From assembly GCF_027482425.1 (NCBI RefSeq), contig NZ_JAIXWA010000050.1:1-39974 (forward strand): 39,974 bases of DNA, written 5' to 3'. A program made the translations under genes and the position numbers. Source of the stretch: Flavobacterium sp. GTDB lineage: Bacteria; Bacteroidota; Bacteroidia; Flavobacteriales; Flavobacteriaceae. Positions within the stretch are counted from its first letter, which is position 1; every line of letters begins with the position of its first letter. The notes under the pieces are model-generated. The model was given only the letters and a program-made list of their open reading frames with translations, was not told the origin of the DNA and did not search any database. Positions 6,439 through 15,427 of this stretch are shown in pieces.

Positions 6439-8616
6439 TTACTTCTTCACCACTTTAAAATGTGCAAATCGACCTTCCTCAAACTGTAAGGTAAAGAAAT
6501 AGGTCCCTTGTGCAAAAGCAGTTATATCTACCGTAAAGTTGGAATCCCTTGGAATTTCACGAAGCAACAATTGTCCCATAACATTATGCACCGCTACCGA
6601 CTGCACATTGGTTTTGGACGTTACAAATACCTGGCCGTTGGACGGATTGGGGTAATAGGTAAAATCTATTCCTTGAAAATCACCCGTGTTTAAATTGGGG
6701 GTACATCCGATATTGGCGACCCACCCGGCATCGGTCACAAAAGCATCCGACTTGAATTGTAGTGTTAGCGAACCGTCGGCAGCAGAAGACACAAAAGGAC
6801 CTGGTATTTGATTGCCCGTAAATCCTAATCCGCCATTAAATTCAGGCGCTGCAGTTGAATTTCCATCATAAATGTATAAGTAATCGTAATCTTGCTCCAA
6901 GCTAAATTGCGTAAAGGTGAGGCTAATACTATTGGCGGGGACGTTAGGAATCAAGGTACGAATCACCGTTTGTTCATCATCATAATCGCCTGTTGCACCT
7001 CCCGTATCGGTAAATACCGAACCGGTACAAAAAGTATCATCAGTCATAAAGATAAGTTGGCGTCCCCCGATTTCTAGCCCGCTTGGGCACTCCGGTGCTA
7101 CTTCAATTACATAATAGCTATTGGGGGTTAAGTTGGTAACTGTTAACGTATTGGTTGTCATGGTTGTCCAACTTCCTGGCGTTGTTCCGAACGGATAATA
7201 TCGCACGCGCCAAGCGGTAGCGCCAGTAACATCGATCCAATTAAAGGTCGCCGAAGTTTGTGTTGTCGTTTCCAAAACAATGCGTTCAACGGTATTGATG
7301 CACGTATTGATACAATCGGAGCTGAGGCAGGATCGAAAGGCAAAAGTATCCAAAATACGTTGGGCGGGTTGCGGTCCAAATCCGTTGGCTAAGTCAATTC
7401 CAACATTGCTCACCAAATGGCAGTAGCTCATGATGGTCCCCGAGGAAGGAATCGTCAAAGGGTTTGTACTACAAGAAGCGCCTTCCGCTGTGGGTCCGAT
7501 TCCTGCGGTTGCACAATTATCGATGGCGGTATTGTTTCCATTCCAAATACAGGCATGCGTATGAGGAGCCCCTAAAATATGTCCGAATTCATGCGTAAGT
7601 ACCAATACCGTCCAGGAGTAGGTAGGCACATTTTGAAAATCAAATTCAACATCAGAATAGCAGAAGTTTTGGGAAGAGCACAAACCATCAATAGTTACGG
7701 CAACTCCGCCTAATCCGCCCCCGTCAATGCCCAATAATTGTCCCACATCCCCATCAAAAACGGGACGTACTTGGTTGAACTTAAACAGGTAATCTACGGA
7801 GGAGCTCCCGACGCCTTCATACGGATCGGGTTCGGTCCAAATCAATAGTGTTCGAAAAGCGATGGTTATGCCGTCATTTTCAAAAATGGTTTGAATATTG
7901 TTGTATACAGCAGTCATCCAATTGGTCGCCGTTGTGGTATCACTGCCATTTTCTTGGTAGAGATTATAGTCCATTTCAAAATAGGTCGTTGCGCATTTTG
8001 CCGATTGCGTAGTATTGGGCACACTGCGTGCATTGCGCATCATCGCTGGTCCGTCATCAGTGAGACACTGAAACGGGTGTGGAACTTTCATTTTCGCATC
8101 GGAGTAAACGATGTAATCGGTGCTGTTTTTAAGGGGACCTACCACAAGATTTTGAAACGTACTCCCGGAAATGAGGCCGCTTAACCCATTTTCAAAAAAA
8201 GTAAGGGACGCCACCGAGCGGTAATCGTTTTTGATGATCCCACGGTAGTACACGCCGGGGGTGTAGGATACGGCTTCGCCACGGTGGGTAAGCACTTGAA
8301 ACCCTTCGGCAAATGGATTGACGCGGTACAACCGAAGGATAACGGAAGCGCCTTGATAGGGAATTACTACTTCAAGCGTTTGTGGACGTTGATTGTAAAT
8401 TTGTTGAATAGCAGCGGTTTGTAAAGTCGCCACCGTGGACTCTGCCACAACATTTTCAATAGCTGCATTGGGGACCTCTGACTTCGGTTGGAGTACCGTA
8501 ACCGTTTGAAATGACGCTCGACGGTCTTCAAAGGACTTTACTTGCTGACCCACACGGAATTGGGCGTAACTTGTCCAAACAGACCATACCGCCAAAAAAG
8601 TAAAAAAACGAACCAT
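6439..8616 (-). CDS. Secreted reprolysin-like metalloprotease with FN3, CUB and T9SS sorting domains
   Basis: 725 residues. A signal peptide (1-19, ending SYAQ) is followed by a propeptide-like region (about 20-200) and a zinc peptidase domain (about 205-432). The zinc motif is HEFGHILGAPH (His342, Glu343, His346, His352), and the Met-turn Met396 lies in GTIMSY; this is metzincin, M12B/reprolysin-like architecture. Next come a fibronectin type III domain (about 440-525), a CUB-like domain (about 530-638, with DYDYLYIYDG) and a Por/type A sorting domain (about 650-725, YYPNPSNG to GTYFFTL). The last predicts export by the type IX system and cell-surface attachment or release. It is probably a degradative exoenzyme. 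GldH, linked to the gliding/T9SS machinery, is encoded at 37399. Confidence 0.93.
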   Translation of the reverse strand: MVRFFTFLAVWSVWTSYAQFRVGQQVKSFEDRRASFQTVTVLQPKSEVPNAAIENVVAESTVATLQTAAIQQIYNQRPQTLEVVIPYQGASVILRLYRVNPFAEGFQVLTHRGEAVSYTPGVYYRGIIKNDYRSVASLTFFENGLSGLISGSTFQNLVVGPLKNSTDYIVYSDAKMKVPHPFQCLTDDGPAMMRNARSVPNTTQSAKCATTYFEMDYNLYQENGSDTTTATNWMTAVYNNIQTIFENDGITIAFRTLLIWTEPDPYEGVGSSSVDYLFKFNQVRPVFDGDVGQLLGIDGGGLGGVAVTIDGLCSSQNFCYSDVEFDFQNVPTYSWTVLVLTHEFGHILGAPHTHACIWNGNNTAIDNCATAGIGPTAEGASCSTNPLTIPSSGTIMSYCHLVSNVGIDLANGFGPQPAQRILDTFAFRSCLSSDCINTCINTVERIVLETTTQTSATFNWIDVTGATAWRVRYYPFGTTPGSWTTMTTNTLTVTNLTPNSYYVIEVAPECPSGLEIGGRQLIFMTDDTFCTGSVFTDTGGATGDYDDEQTVIRTLIPNVPANSISLTFTQFSLEQDYDYLYIYDGNSTAAPEFNGGLGFTGNQIPGPFVSSAADGSLTLQFKSDAFVTDAGWVANIGCTPNLNTGDFQGIDFTYYPNPSNGQVFVTSKTNVQSVAVHNVMGQLLLREIPRDSNFTVDITAFAQGTYFFTLQFEEGRFAHFKVVKK

Positions 8617-8661
8617 AGCAATTTCTTTTTTTTGTTAAAATACAAAATCAATCCCTTTTTT

Positions 8662-9024
8662 CTAACTAAAATAATAGAACGCATCTTCAAGGTGTTCAAG
8701 CACCGTCTGTCCCTCCAACTGATGAATCGCAATAATGTCGAAACGAACCGTCACTTCCCACGCTTGCTCTTGTACATAGGCATTTACGGCTTTTACCAAC
8801 AATCGGATTTTCTTTGGTTTAACAAAATCCTGCGGCAATCCCATGGCAATACTGGAACGGGTTTTTACTTCAATAACGGCCAAAAGATCGTCTTTACGAG
8901 CCAGGATATCGACTTCCGCTTTTTGAAATGTCCAATTGGTTTCCAGGATGGAATATCCATTACGTCTAAGAAAATCAACTGCTAGGGACTCCCCTTCTTT
9001 TCCTAAATCGTTGTGCGCTGCCAT
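8662..9024 (-). CDS. yraN: YraN family (UPF0102) putative endonuclease-like protein
   Basis: 120 residues, normal for the family. It has the restriction-endonuclease-like core: the Glu in LGKEGESLAVDFL, then EVDILARKDDLLAVIEVKTR, which supplies the D-(x)n-ExK metal-binding pattern. The cellular role of YraN proteins is poorly known; DNA processing is inferred from the fold. It starts 3 nt after the stop of the four-helix-bundle gene at 9028, so the two are presumably translated from one mRNA. The protease gene follows downstream on the same strand after 45 bp. Confidence 0.9.
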   Translation of the reverse strand: MAAHNDLGKEGESLAVDFLRRNGYSILETNWTFQKAEVDILARKDDLLAVIEVKTRSSIAMGLPQDFVKPKKIRLLVKAVNAYVQEQAWEVTVRFDIIAIHQLEGQTVLEHLEDAFYYFS

Positions 9025-9027
9025 AAC

Positions 9028-9420
9028 TTAAGTCCACAAAATAGTCCGCTTCGGTCGTGGAGGGCGACCTATTTGAACCCGTTCCCGCAAAAGATTGATA
9101 CTGGCAATCAGTATATTTATCTTATGGATGAGCGGACGATTGGGTGATTTCTCTTCAAAATCCAACAACACGTTAAACATGAGTAAGGTTTTTAACTCGT
9201 ACGCGGCTCCCAAGGTAAAATCCAAATGCCGAATCAACAATTCAGGTTTTGAGGCTTGGTAGGCCAACATAACATGAGTGGGAATGAGTACTGCAATTTG
9301 CCGTAAAGTCGGCGTGTAATAAAATGTTTGATAATAACTATCGGTCGCTGTGAGCTGGTACAAGTCAGTACAAAACTGACGGGATTGCTCCCAAATTTCT
9401 GGGTCATGATACATATTCAT
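9028..9420 (-). CDS. Four-helix-bundle protein (S23/IVS-like family), divergent
   Basis: 130 residues. The layout follows the 23S-rRNA-intervening-sequence / Avd-like four-helix-bundle family: an opening WEQSRQFCTDLYQLT helix, the LRQIAVLIPTHVMLAY segment (usually LRRAAVSIPSNIAEG in the family) and LDFTLGAAYELKTLL (usually GSxxELETxL). It diverges from consensus at several otherwise common positions. No intervening sequence or retroelement is nearby. It precedes yraN by 3 nt. Two in-frame Met codons (MNMYHD) leave the exact start uncertain by 6 nt. Role unknown. Confidence 0.75.
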   Translation of the reverse strand: MNMYHDPEIWEQSRQFCTDLYQLTATDSYYQTFYYTPTLRQIAVLIPTHVMLAYQASKPELLIRHLDFTLGAAYELKTLLMFNVLLDFEEKSPNRPLIHKINILIASINLLRERVQIGRPPRPKRTILWT

Positions 9421-9445
9421 AGGGTATGGCGTTTAAATGATACCC

Positions 9446-9453
9446 CAAAAATA
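9446..9453 (-). promoter_or_regulatory. -7 promoter element for the four-helix-bundle/yraN unit
   Basis: The minus strand reads TATTTTTG (TAnnTTTG), 25 bp upstream of the start codon at 9420. Confidence 0.55.
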
Positions 9454-9509
9454 TAAAGATGTTGGCAAACTACTCGTTTACAAACACTTATTATCAAAAA
9501 AATAGCACG

Positions 9510-10472
9510 TTACGGATGAAACACCACGTGACTTTCGGTTTCAGTGACTTCAAGTGTTACGGTTCGACCAAAAATCAGCGCGCGGTTATCGGCAATATGA
9601 CCTGCCGGGAAGTTATAAACTACTGGGATGTTGTAATTCTTCGTTATATCTTCAATAATTTCGAGGGCATTTTTCCCCCACGGAATTTCGTTATCGTGCA
9701 TCTTCGTCATACTTCCCACGACAATCCCTTTGAGCGATTCAAGACATCCGTTGCGTTTTAAATTCATCAACATACGGTCGATATGGTAAAGGTATTCGTC
9801 TAAATCCTCTAAAAACAAAATTTTATCGGTACAATCAATGGCCGAAGGAGAACCAAACAAGCTATACAAAATCGAAAGGTTCCCGCCCACGAGTTGCCCT
9901 GTTGCGGTTCCTGTGCGGTTGAGGGCATCGCAGGGCAGATGGTATTCCAACGTTTCCCCAAACAAGGCTTGGCGAAGCGACTCTTTGGCAGCGGCACTTG
10001 CTTTGGCATTGACGGGCATAATCCCATGGATGGATTGCACGCCCAAAGTATTCAAATGGCTGTGCAAAACCGTAACATCACTAAATCCAACCACCCATTT
10101 GGGATTTTTCAAAAATTGGGTAAAATCCAATAAGTCGATCATCCGTACAGATCCGTAACCACCGCGCACGCACCAAATCATTTTGATGTTTGGATTGTCC
10201 ATCGCAGCTTGAAAATCGGCCGCCCGTTCAGCATCCGTTCCCGCCAATTGGTAATGGTCTAGTCCAATAGTTTTACCGATAACGACTTCAAGTCCAAGAC
10301 TTCTCAACCACGTGATGGCTGGGCCAAGATTATCGTCTAAATTTTTACGGGCGGTAGCCAAAATCGCTACGGTATCGCCTTTTTGTAGGGAAGGAGGTGT
10401 GATCATTTTTCGTTGTGCCAATAGGTTGGATGAGCAAATCGTCACCCACAAGAATAGAATTAGTGGTTTCAT
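9510..10472 (-). CDS. ldcA: Muramoyltetrapeptide LD-carboxypeptidase (S66)
   Basis: Cleaves the L,D bond of peptidoglycan tetrapeptides during wall recycling. From the ATG at 10472 the protein has 320 residues and a signal peptide (MKPLILFLWVTICSSNLLAQ). An open frame extends 24 codons further upstream, but that part overlaps the promoter and precedes the signal peptide, so I reject it. S66 features: nucleophile Ser131 in GFSD, the charge-relay pair Glu222 (LFLED) and His292 (FPAGH), and the GGYGS turn (about 104-108). The signal peptide implies a periplasmic enzyme, unlike cytoplasmic E. coli LdcA. It is divergent from metG. Confidence 0.93.
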   Translation of the reverse strand: MKPLILFLWVTICSSNLLAQRKMITPPSLQKGDTVAILATARKNLDDNLGPAITWLRSLGLEVVIGKTIGLDHYQLAGTDAERAADFQAAMDNPNIKMIWCVRGGYGSVRMIDLLDFTQFLKNPKWVVGFSDVTVLHSHLNTLGVQSIHGIMPVNAKASAAAKESLRQALFGETLEYHLPCDALNRTGTATGQLVGGNLSILYSLFGSPSAIDCTDKILFLEDLDEYLYHIDRMLMNLKRNGCLESLKGIVVGSMTKMHDNEIPWGKNALEIIEDITKNYNIPVVYNFPAGHIADNRALIFGRTVTLEVTETESHVVFHP

Positions 10473-10490
10473 TCGCCAGAATGCTTCGGG

Positions 10491-10498
10491 CAAATATA
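10491..10498 (-). promoter_or_regulatory. -7 promoter element for ldcA
   Basis: The minus strand reads TATATTTG (TAnnTTTG), 18 bp upstream of the ATG at 10472. This supports the shorter ldcA start. Confidence 0.6.
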
Positions 10499-10533
10499 AG
10501 AAACTATATGTTCGGGATTTTGGGCAAATGCCG

Positions 10534-10541
10534 TACTTTTG
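10534..10541 (+). promoter_or_regulatory. -7 promoter element for metG
   Basis: TACTTTTG (TAnnTTTG) ends 23 bp before the metG ATG. GTTCG, 19 bp upstream, could serve as a weak -33 element. Confidence 0.6.
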
Positions 10542-10564
10542 CAAAAATTTAGTACCTCATCGCA

Positions 10565-12622
10565 ATGTCTGATTTTCCAAAACGCTACACCGTTACTGCG
10601 GCTTTACCCTATACAAATGGTCCTATTCACATTGGTCACTTGGCTGGCGTCTATGTTCCTGCCGATATTTATGCGCGTTACCTTCGATTGCAAGGGCGCG
10701 ATGTGGCGTTTATGTGTGGAAGCGATGAGCATGGAGTAGCTATTTCGATGAAAGCTAAAAAAGAAGGTGTTACTCCCCAAGAAGTTATTGACAAATATGA
10801 CGGGATCATCAAGCAATCGTTTGCTGATTTTGGAATTTCCTTCGATAATTATTCGCGTACCTCGGCAAAAATTCACCATGAAACTGCGGCTGCATTTTTT
10901 AAAAAACTGTACGATCAAGGTGATTTTATTGAAGAAACCACGGAACAATTGTATGATGAACAAGCCAATCAATTCTTAGCCGATCGTTTTGTCATCGGTA
11001 CGTGTCCCAAGTGCGACCACACCGAAGCGTACGGCGATCAATGTGAAAAATGCGGGTCTTCGTTGAATGCTACCGATTTAATCCATCCAAAGTCGACGAT
11101 TACGGGGAGCACACCGATATTGAAAGCAACAAAGCACTGGTTTTTACCGTTGGATCGTTATGAGAATTTCTTGAAAGAATGGATTTTAGAAGGGCACAAA
11201 AACGATTGGAAACCCAATGTTTACGGACAAGTTAAATCGTGGATTGACGACGGTTTAAAACCCCGTGCGGTGACTCGTGATTTGGACTGGGGGATAGATG
11301 TACCCGTACCTGGCGCTGAAGGGAAAAAATTGTATGTATGGTTTGATGCTCCCATTGGATATATCTCAGCTACCAAAGAATGGGCGCAAAAAACAGGAAA
11401 AGATTGGGAACCCTATTGGAAAGATCACGACACTAAATTGGTGCATTTTATTGGAAAGGATAACATCGTTTTTCATTGCATTATTTTCCCAGCGATGTTG
11501 AAAGCGGAAGGAAGTTTTATCCTTCCCGACAATGTTCCTGCCAACGAGTTTTTAAATTTAGAAGGCAACAAACTTTCGACCTCCAAAAACTGGGCGGTTT
11601 GGTTACATGAATACCTTTTGGAATTTCCGGGCAAACAAGATGCTTTGCGTTATGCCTTGACCGCAAATGCACCGGAAACCAAAGACAATGATTTTACCTG
11701 GAAAGATTTCCAAGCGCGTAACAACAATGAGTTGGTGGCCATTTTTGGCAATTTTATCAATCGTGTGGCAGTGTTAACACAAAAGTACTACCAAGGCGTA
11801 GTGCCCCAACCGCATGCATTTACGGAGGTGGACACACAAGTTTTGACCGAATTGAAAGCCTATCCAGCGGTTATCGCGAGTTCGATTGAACGGTACCGTT
11901 TTCGAGAAGCTCAAGGCGAATTGATGAATGTAGCGCGTTTAGGAAACAAATATTTGGCTGACGAAGAGCCTTGGAAAATGATAAAAACCGATCCCGAGCG
12001 CGTGCAAACACAGTTGTATATTGCCTTACAAGTGGCAACTGCGTTGGGGTATTTATCAGAACCCTTTTTACCCTTTACCGCCCAAAAACTTCGCTCGATG
12101 TTGCGCATTGAAGCTGAACGTTGGGATACTGTATTTGCACAGGAAACGCTTTTGCCTGCGGGACATGAAATTGGGCAGGCTGAATTATTATTCGCCCAAA
12201 TCGAAGACGAAGCCATTCAACAACAAATCGACAAATTAGAAGCGACCAAAAAAACGAATACCATGACAAATCCGGAAGTTACCCCTCAGAAAGAAACCGC
12301 TACTTTTGACGATTTTTCCAAAATGGATTTGCGTGTGGGTACGATTATTGAAGCAGAAAAAATGCCTAAAGCCGACAAACTTTTGGTGTTGAAAGTAGAT
12401 ACTGGCCTAGATGTGCGTACCATTGTGTCGGGTATCGCCGAACATTTTACCCCAGAAGAAGTGATTGGAAAACGAGTGACAGTATTGGTCAATTTGGCCC
12501 CAAGAGCGTTGCGCGGTGTTGAAAGTCAGGGGATGTTGCTACTCACCCAAAACACCGAAGGCAAATTGGTGTTTGTGAATCCCGATGCAGAAGGGGTAGC
12601 CAATGGAGCGACGATTAGTTAG
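10565..12622 (+). CDS. metG: Methionyl-tRNA synthetase with C-terminal tRNA-binding domain
   Basis: 685 residues. It charges initiator and elongator tRNA-Met. The class I signatures are HIGH (residues 22-25, HIGH within [11 protein letters not shown]) and the KMSKS-equivalent KLSTS (336-340). A zinc knuckle with two CxxC pairs (CPKC and CEKC, in the connective peptide around 144-160) puts it in the zinc-containing E. coli-like group. Residues from about 575 form the EMAP-II/Arc1p-like tRNA-binding domain ([27 protein letters not shown]), which also mediates dimerisation. It opens an operon whose next gene begins 1 nt after its stop. Confidence 0.98.
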   Translation: MSDFPKRYTVTAALPYTNGPIHIGHLAGVYVPADIYARYLRLQGRDVAFMCGSDEHGVAISMKAKKEGVTPQEVIDKYDGIIKQSFADFGISFDNYSRTSAKIHHETAAAFFKKLYDQGDFIEETTEQLYDEQANQFLADRFVIGTCPKCDHTEAYGDQCEKCGSSLNATDLIHPKSTITGSTPILKATKHWFLPLDRYENFLKEWILEGHKNDWKPNVYGQVKSWIDDGLKPRAVTRDLDWGIDVPVPGAEGKKLYVWFDAPIGYISATKEWAQKTGKDWEPYWKDHDTKLVHFIGKDNIVFHCIIFPAMLKAEGSFILPDNVPANEFLNLEGNKLSTSKNWAVWLHEYLLEFPGKQDALRYALTANAPETKDNDFTWKDFQARNNNELVAIFGNFINRVAVLTQKYYQGVVPQPHAFTEVDTQVLTELKAYPAVIASSIERYRFREAQGELMNVARLGNKYLADEEPWKMIKTDPERVQTQLYIALQVATALGYLSEPFLPFTAQKLRSMLRIEAERWDTVFAQETLLPAGHEIGQAELLFAQIEDEAIQQQIDKLEATKKTNTMTNPEVTPQKETATFDDFSKMDLRVGTIIEAEKMPKADKLLVLKVDTGLDVRTIVSGIAEHFTPEEVIGKRVTVLVNLAPRALRGVESQGMLLLTQNTEGKLVFVNPDAEGVANGATIS

Positions 12623-12623
12623 T

Positions 12624-13313
12624 ATGAGTACTTCTATTTTAGCCTTTGACGCCGACGATACGTTATGGCATAACGAACCTTATTTTGATGAGGCACAAGA
12701 TCGTTTTTGCGAACTGTTTCAGGATTACACTTCCAAACAAGAATTGCTGCAATTGATTTTACAACATCAAGTGAAAAACCTTCCGTTGTATGGCTTTGGT
12801 ATCAAGGCATTTATCCTTTCTATGATGGAATCGGCACTTGAGTTAACCCACCAGCAGTTGTCGGGAGCAGCTACAGCAAAGATTATTCAGATTGGAAAAG
12901 ATTTGCTGCAGCAACCGGTTGAACTCTTACCCGAAGTTGAACCTGTTTTGCAGCAGTTGAAAGCGGCCAACTATCGATTGGTGGTGGCAACCAAAGGAGA
13001 TTTGAAAGACCAACATCGAAAACTTCACGATTCGGGACTGGGTCATTATTTTCACCATATTGAAGTAATGAGTGATAAAACCGTTTTGGACTTTCAAAAA
13101 ATGTTAGGCCGGTTGGATGTAGACGCTGCCCATTTTGTAATGATTGGAAACTCACTAAAATCCGATGTTTTACCCGTGTTAGAACTTGGCGGGAAGGCTT
13201 TTCATATTCCGTATCATACCACTTGGGCGTATGAAAAAATTGATTTTGAGGTCAAACATCCCAACTTTAAGGCAATAACTTCAATTACCGAAATACTTCC
13301 CTTTTTTGTATGA
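12624..13313 (+). CDS. HAD-superfamily hydrolase (phosphatase)
   Basis: 229 residues from the ATG at 12624, 1 nt after the metG stop. An in-frame ATG at 12603 lies inside metG and would add residues before the HAD core, so it is less likely. Motif I is FDADDTLW with nucleophile Asp9 and acid/base Asp11. The cap is helical (about 17-95). Motif II is VVATKGD and motif IV is VMIGNSLKSDVLP. This is the phosphoglycolate-phosphatase/YjjG-like group of HAD hydrolases acting on small phosphorylated metabolites; the substrate cannot be told. Its TGA overlaps the ATG of the next gene by 4 nt. Confidence 0.88.
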   Translation: MSTSILAFDADDTLWHNEPYFDEAQDRFCELFQDYTSKQELLQLILQHQVKNLPLYGFGIKAFILSMMESALELTHQQLSGAATAKIIQIGKDLLQQPVELLPEVEPVLQQLKAANYRLVVATKGDLKDQHRKLHDSGLGHYFHHIEVMSDKTVLDFQKMLGRLDVDAAHFVMIGNSLKSDVLPVLELGGKAFHIPYHTTWAYEKIDFEVKHPNFKAITSITEILPFFV

Positions 13314-13942
13314 TTACAAAAACAAAAATAGCGATAGATACTTGGAATCGTCGGGAGCATTTTGAATTCTTTTCGCAAATGGAAGAGCCTTTTTATGGCT
13401 TGACCAGTCGCGTAGATTGTACAAAGGCGTATGAAAATGCCAAAGCAATGGGCATCTCTTTTTTTATTTATTATTTGCACAGAACCTTGACAGCGGTCAA
13501 TGCCTGTGAACCTTTTCGATGGCGTATCATCGACAAAGAGCCCTGGTGTTTTGATCGCATTGATGCTTCGGCAACCATCATGCGTAAAGACGAGACGTTT
13601 GGTTTTTCGTGGATGGAATATCATTCCGATATACTAGTGTTTGAAAAAAAAGCACAAGCCGAAATCGACCGTATTCAAGCAACGTCGGGTTTGCTTACAC
13701 GCGCATTCCCAGATGAAAATTTAATTCACTTTTCAAGTATTCCATGGGTTGATTTTGTGGGGCTGTCTCATGCAAGAGGCTTTGGTTATCCCGATAGTTG
13801 TCCGAAGATTTCTTTTGGGAAAATGACCGAAAAAGAGGGGTGTAAATCGATGCCTGTTGCGGTGCATGTGCATCATGGCTTGGTAGATGGCATTCACGTA
13901 GGCCGATTTTTAGATACGCTACAAGCTTTACTAAACGATTAG
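13310..13942 (+). CDS. Chloramphenicol acetyltransferase-like acyltransferase
   Basis: 210 residues matching the CAT fold (about 210-220 in the family). The N-terminal W(N)RxEHF segment is present, and the catalytic HHGLVDG supplies His189 and the structural Asp193. The start overlaps the HAD gene by 4 nt (ATGA), indicating translational coupling in the metG operon. CAT proteins acetylate chloramphenicol with acetyl-CoA as trimers, but chromosomal Bacteroidota homologues are common and may act on other hydroxyl acceptors. Resistance cannot be concluded. The 3' end overlaps the convergent gene at 13939 by 4 bp, and I see no terminator between them. Confidence 0.85.
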   Translation: MITKTKIAIDTWNRREHFEFFSQMEEPFYGLTSRVDCTKAYENAKAMGISFFIYYLHRTLTAVNACEPFRWRIIDKEPWCFDRIDASATIMRKDETFGFSWMEYHSDILVFEKKAQAEIDRIQATSGLLTRAFPDENLIHFSSIPWVDFVGLSHARGFGYPDSCPKISFGKMTEKEGCKSMPVAVHVHHGLVDGIHVGRFLDTLQALLND

Positions 13943-14382
13943 TTGATAAAGGTCCAATTCAATCCGTCACTAATCACAATGACCGTACGGTTACTTCCTT
14001 CAAACATGTAGACTTGATTGGTTCCTACTGTTGAATTTTTAGGAAAAAACATTCCTGCCGTAGATGTCAATTGAGCGGTAACACTGTTTTGAATGTTTCG
14101 AATCACGTATACTCGTCCTGGAAAAGTTACAGGACTAGGCAATTGAAACTTATCATCGGTGGCTTGAGGTACTAAAGAGATATAAACGCCATCATTGATT
14201 GGAATAGCTGCTCCTCCATTGCCCGAACCGTTCCCCGTTAGGGTTACCGTTTTTACCGAAAGGTTCCCGTTAATGTCGAGTGTGCTTAAGGGATTGGTGG
14301 TGTTGATGCCCACCTGTGACTGTAACTGCAAGCTAGCAAACCCCAACAATAATCCGCTAATGATGACTCGAAATGCACGCAT
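13939..14382 (-). CDS. Small secreted protein with VGINTTNP...LDINGNL motif
   Basis: 147 residues. A signal peptide (about 1-22, ending LQSQ) is followed by VGINTTNPLSTLDINGNLSV, a motif found at the start of many flavobacterial surface proteins that carry fibre- or tail-like repeats. The rest is rich in Gly, Thr, Asn and Val and predicted to be beta structure. There is no C-terminal Por sorting domain and no peptidase S74 chaperone domain, so this may be a stand-alone short member. It probably acts at the surface or in the periplasm; role unknown. Confidence 0.75.
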   Translation of the reverse strand: MRAFRVIISGLLLGFASLQLQSQVGINTTNPLSTLDINGNLSVKTVTLTGNGSGNGGAAIPINDGVYISLVPQATDDKFQLPSPVTFPGRVYVIRNIQNSVTAQLTSTAGMFFPKNSTVGTNQVYMFEGSNRTVIVISDGLNWTFIN

Positions 14383-14502
14383 GCGTTGTATTTTATACTC
14401 TTTATCTGAATAAAAGTATTAAAATAATTTTGACCAGCTAATTTTAATTCAACCGAAAACGTTTTCGTGTTAAAAAATAATTGGATAATTCCTTGAAAAA
14501 CA

Positions 14503-14530
14503 AAACGACAGCTCCGAGGAACTGCCGTTT
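14503..14530 (-). terminator. Terminator after the ssb pair
   Basis: An imperfect hairpin, AAACGACAG (14503-14511) against CTGCCGTTT (14522-14530). On the minus strand it is followed by a T-rich TTTTGTTTTTC stretch. It lies 20 bp past the stop at 14551. Confidence 0.7.
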
Positions 14531-14550
14531 CTTTCGAACCTTTGCAAGGT

Positions 14551-14883
14551 TTATTTCCCGAGGAGAAGAAGTTCGTTGGCCACCACTTCTGTGATGTACC
14601 GCTTCTCGCCGTTCTTATCGTCATACGAGCGATGTGTCAATTTGCCCTCCACTGCAATTTCTTTTCCCTTGACAACATACTTTTCGACGATCTCGGCCAA
14701 CTTCCCCCAGGCGGTTACACGATGCCATTCGGTTTGCTCTACCTTTTCACCCCCATCTTTATAATATACATCGCGGGTGGCTAAGGTGAGGTTCGCCACT
14801 TTTTTCCCTTTGTCCATAGTTTTAACTTCAGGTTCTTGTCCCACGTGGCCGATTAACTGGACTTTATTTCGTAATGCACTCAT
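14551..14883 (-). CDS. ssb: Single-stranded DNA-binding protein, short paralogue 2
   Basis: 110-residue OB-fold SSB: NKVQLIGHVGQEPEVK, VANLTLATRDVYY, QTEWHRVTAWGKLAEIVEKYVVKGKEIAVEGKL. It binds ssDNA during replication, repair or competence. It ends right after the OB fold (ITEVVANELLLLGK). The flexible linker and acidic C-terminal tip (DDDIPF-like) that recruit partner proteins in housekeeping SSBs are missing. It is about two thirds identical by eye to the product of the gene 38 bp upstream, so the pair arose by tandem duplication. Confidence 0.92.
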   Translation of the reverse strand: MSALRNKVQLIGHVGQEPEVKTMDKGKKVANLTLATRDVYYKDGGEKVEQTEWHRVTAWGKLAEIVEKYVVKGKEIAVEGKLTHRSYDDKNGEKRYITEVVANELLLLGK

Positions 14884-14921
14884 ACGTTTCCTTTTTTTAA
14901 AATTACATTCTCTTTTCTTCC

Positions 14922-15239
14922 CTACATAAACAACACTTCTTCCGCAACAATTTCCGTAATGGAACGCTTGTTGCCCTCTTTGTCTTCATAATTGCGATAG
15001 GTAATTTTACCCGTAACGCCTAGCTCCTTGCCTTTGGTTACGTATTGTTCGATTAGTGAGGCTAATTTCCCCCAAGCGACGACGCGATGCCATTCGGTTT
15101 GGGTTACTTTCTCTCCTTCTTCTTTGTAGTATACATCATTTGTTGCTAAGTTAAGATTCGCAACTTTCTTTCCCCCTTCAAAAGATTTGACTTCGGGATC
15201 TTGGCCCACATGGCCGATTAATTGAACTCGATTTTTCAT
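14922..15239 (-). CDS. ssb: Single-stranded DNA-binding protein, short paralogue 1
   Basis: 105-residue OB-fold SSB: MKNRVQLIGHVGQDPEVK, VANLNLATNDVYY, QTEWHRVVAWGKLASLIEQYVTKGKELGVTGKI. It is the promoter-proximal member of the tandem pair and also lacks the acidic C-terminal tip, ending EIVAEEVLFM. It would bind ssDNA but could not make the usual tip-mediated contacts with replication or repair partners. Which copy, if either, is the essential SSB is unclear; a full-length ssb is probably elsewhere. Confidence 0.92.
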   Translation of the reverse strand: MKNRVQLIGHVGQDPEVKSFEGGKKVANLNLATNDVYYKEEGEKVTQTEWHRVVAWGKLASLIEQYVTKGKELGVTGKITYRNYEDKEGNKRSITEIVAEEVLFM

Positions 15240-15286
15240 GGCTTCAATAATTGGTTAAAAACTTAATTTGGCTTACATCAACAGGA

Positions 15287-15294
15287 CAAAATTA
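15287..15294 (-). promoter_or_regulatory. -7 promoter element for the ssb pair
   Basis: The minus strand reads TAATTTTG (TAnnTTTG), 47 bp upstream of the start codon at 15239. Confidence 0.5.
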
Positions 15295-15419
15295 GGAAGT
15301 GTTGAAAGCGATAATCGGTAGTATACCATTTACTACCGAATGTAATCGTTTGTAAATAAGTAAATTGCTGTTTTTCAAAGGAGGTTATCGTCAAAGCTTA
15401 GGTTTTACAATTTATTCGT

Positions 15420-15427
15420 TATATTTG
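15420..15427 (+). promoter_or_regulatory. Possible -7 promoter element for the zinc-ribbon/M28/epimerase operon
   Basis: TATATTTG (TAnnTTTG) lies 83 bp before the ATG at 15511. It implies a rather long leader, so the assignment is tentative. Confidence 0.4.

Noticed and set aside
9028..9420. Diversity-generating retroelement accessory gene (Avd)
   Set aside because: No reverse transcriptase or template/variable repeats lie in the window.
13310..13942. Acquired chloramphenicol resistance gene
   Set aside because: It is embedded in a metG operon with 4-nt coupling, with no mobile element nearby. CAT-fold chromosomal homologues often have other roles.
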